In this document: in pieces, positions 4,864 through 5,012 of the stretch
Layout of the letters: each line of letters starts with the position of its first letter
How positions within the stretch are numbered: position 1 is the first letter of the stretch
Assembly: GCA_027064285.1 (NCBI GenBank)
Contig: JAMOPX010000233.1
Span: 1-5,012 of the forward strand
Length of the DNA stretch: 5,012 nucleotides
Direction: 5' to 3'
From: Desulfobacterales bacterium
Lineage (GTDB): Bacteria > Desulfobacterota > DSM-4660 > Desulfatiglandales > JALVZP01
Notes under the pieces: generated by a model
The model's input: the letters and a program-made list of their open reading frames with translations, nothing else
Told to the model about the DNA's origin: nothing
Database searches by the model: none
Program-made: the position numbers and the translations under genes

Positions 4864-4900
4864 AGCAGCATGTTCGAAAAATTTTTTAAACAGGCTTATA
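4860..4900. repeat. Palindromic repeat, copy 3
   Basis: Core AGCATGTTCGAAA (4867-4879) opens a 30-base palindrome ending CAGGCT (4896), aligned with copies 1 and 2 upstream of lysC. Here the centre is an A5T6 run (4877-4887). An outer stem TATAAGC (4860-4866) with GCTTATA (4894-4900) and an inner TGTT (4871-4874) with AACA (4889-4892) extend it to 41 bases. The T-run is in the middle, not after the stem, so it is not a standard terminator. No gene adjoins it inside the window. Confidence 0.65.
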
Positions 4901-5012
4901 TACTCATCTGTAATCACAAAATTCTATGGAATACTGCTAAAGCAAAAACTGGACAGGGAAGATGAAACCTTAACCGATAAAAAATCCAAGATAAGCAAAG
5001 ATTAAGAGATTG
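4901..5012. other. A+T-rich stretch without recognised features
   Basis: No start codon here opens a frame of useful length on either strand: ATG at 4927 and ATG at 4962 reach stops after four and three codons. A plus-strand frame open from 4865 to a TAA at 5003-5005 has no ATG, GTG or TTG start. The minus strand is open from the right edge to a TGA at 4914-4916 (about 32 codons) with no recognisable content. I see nothing supportable. Confidence 0.5.

Noticed and set aside
4865..5005. 46-codon open plus-strand frame ending in TAA
   Set aside because: It has no start codon, passes through palindromic repeat copy 3, and matches no family I recognise.

Overview
The window is chromosomal DNA from a bacterium: it carries the fmt and def pair that makes and then removes the N-formyl group of initiator methionine. 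The coding parts are A+T-rich. Protein style (LysC starting MALIVQKYGGTSVGS, a TsaD with DTSCDDTSASVV) is compatible with a Desulfobacterota-like or other deep-branching Gram-negative lineage. That placement is an impression from memory, not a search result.

Layout. (1) Positions 1-1110, minus strand: def (peptide deformylase) followed after one base by fmt (methionyl-tRNA formyltransferase), which starts at GTG 572 and runs off the left edge. (2) Positions 1111-1324: a compact divergent control region. It holds two opposed promoter candidates sharing one -10 segment, two copies of a ~30-bp palindromic repeat, and a possible 20-residue lysine-rich leader peptide in front of lysC. (3) Positions 1325-4415, plus strand: a tight three-gene operon of lysC (aspartate kinase), tsaD (t6A tRNA modification) and rsmA (16S rRNA dimethyltransferase). 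The gap lysC-tsaD is 8 bases, and tsaD-rsmA overlap by 4. lysC also contains a well-placed internal ribosome binding site that could give a separate ACT-domain subunit. (4) Positions 4416-5012: about 600 bases with no convincing gene, but with the most unusual sequence in the window. This is a ~364-bp imperfect palindrome (4452-4815) whose middle is G+C-rich (about 57% over 4501-4620 by my count), set in A+T-rich flanks. It is followed by a second hairpin (4805-4847) and a third copy of the 30-bp palindromic repeat (4860-4900).

Functionally the genes form a translation-quality set. Fmt and Def handle the initiator formyl group, RsmA matures the 30S subunit and TsaD modifies ANN-decoding tRNAs using a threonine-derived donor. 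LysC starts the aspartate pathway that supplies threonine, methionine and lysine.

The main candidate for something undescribed is the 4442-4863 region. On the minus strand it reads as TATAAT, then a hairpin, then a long rod-like fold, then a closing stem followed four bases later by six T. That is the layout of a ~400-nt structured non-coding RNA, although a MITE-like mobile palindrome explains the symmetry equally well. The second candidate is the lysC leader with its two mutually exclusive repeat hairpins.
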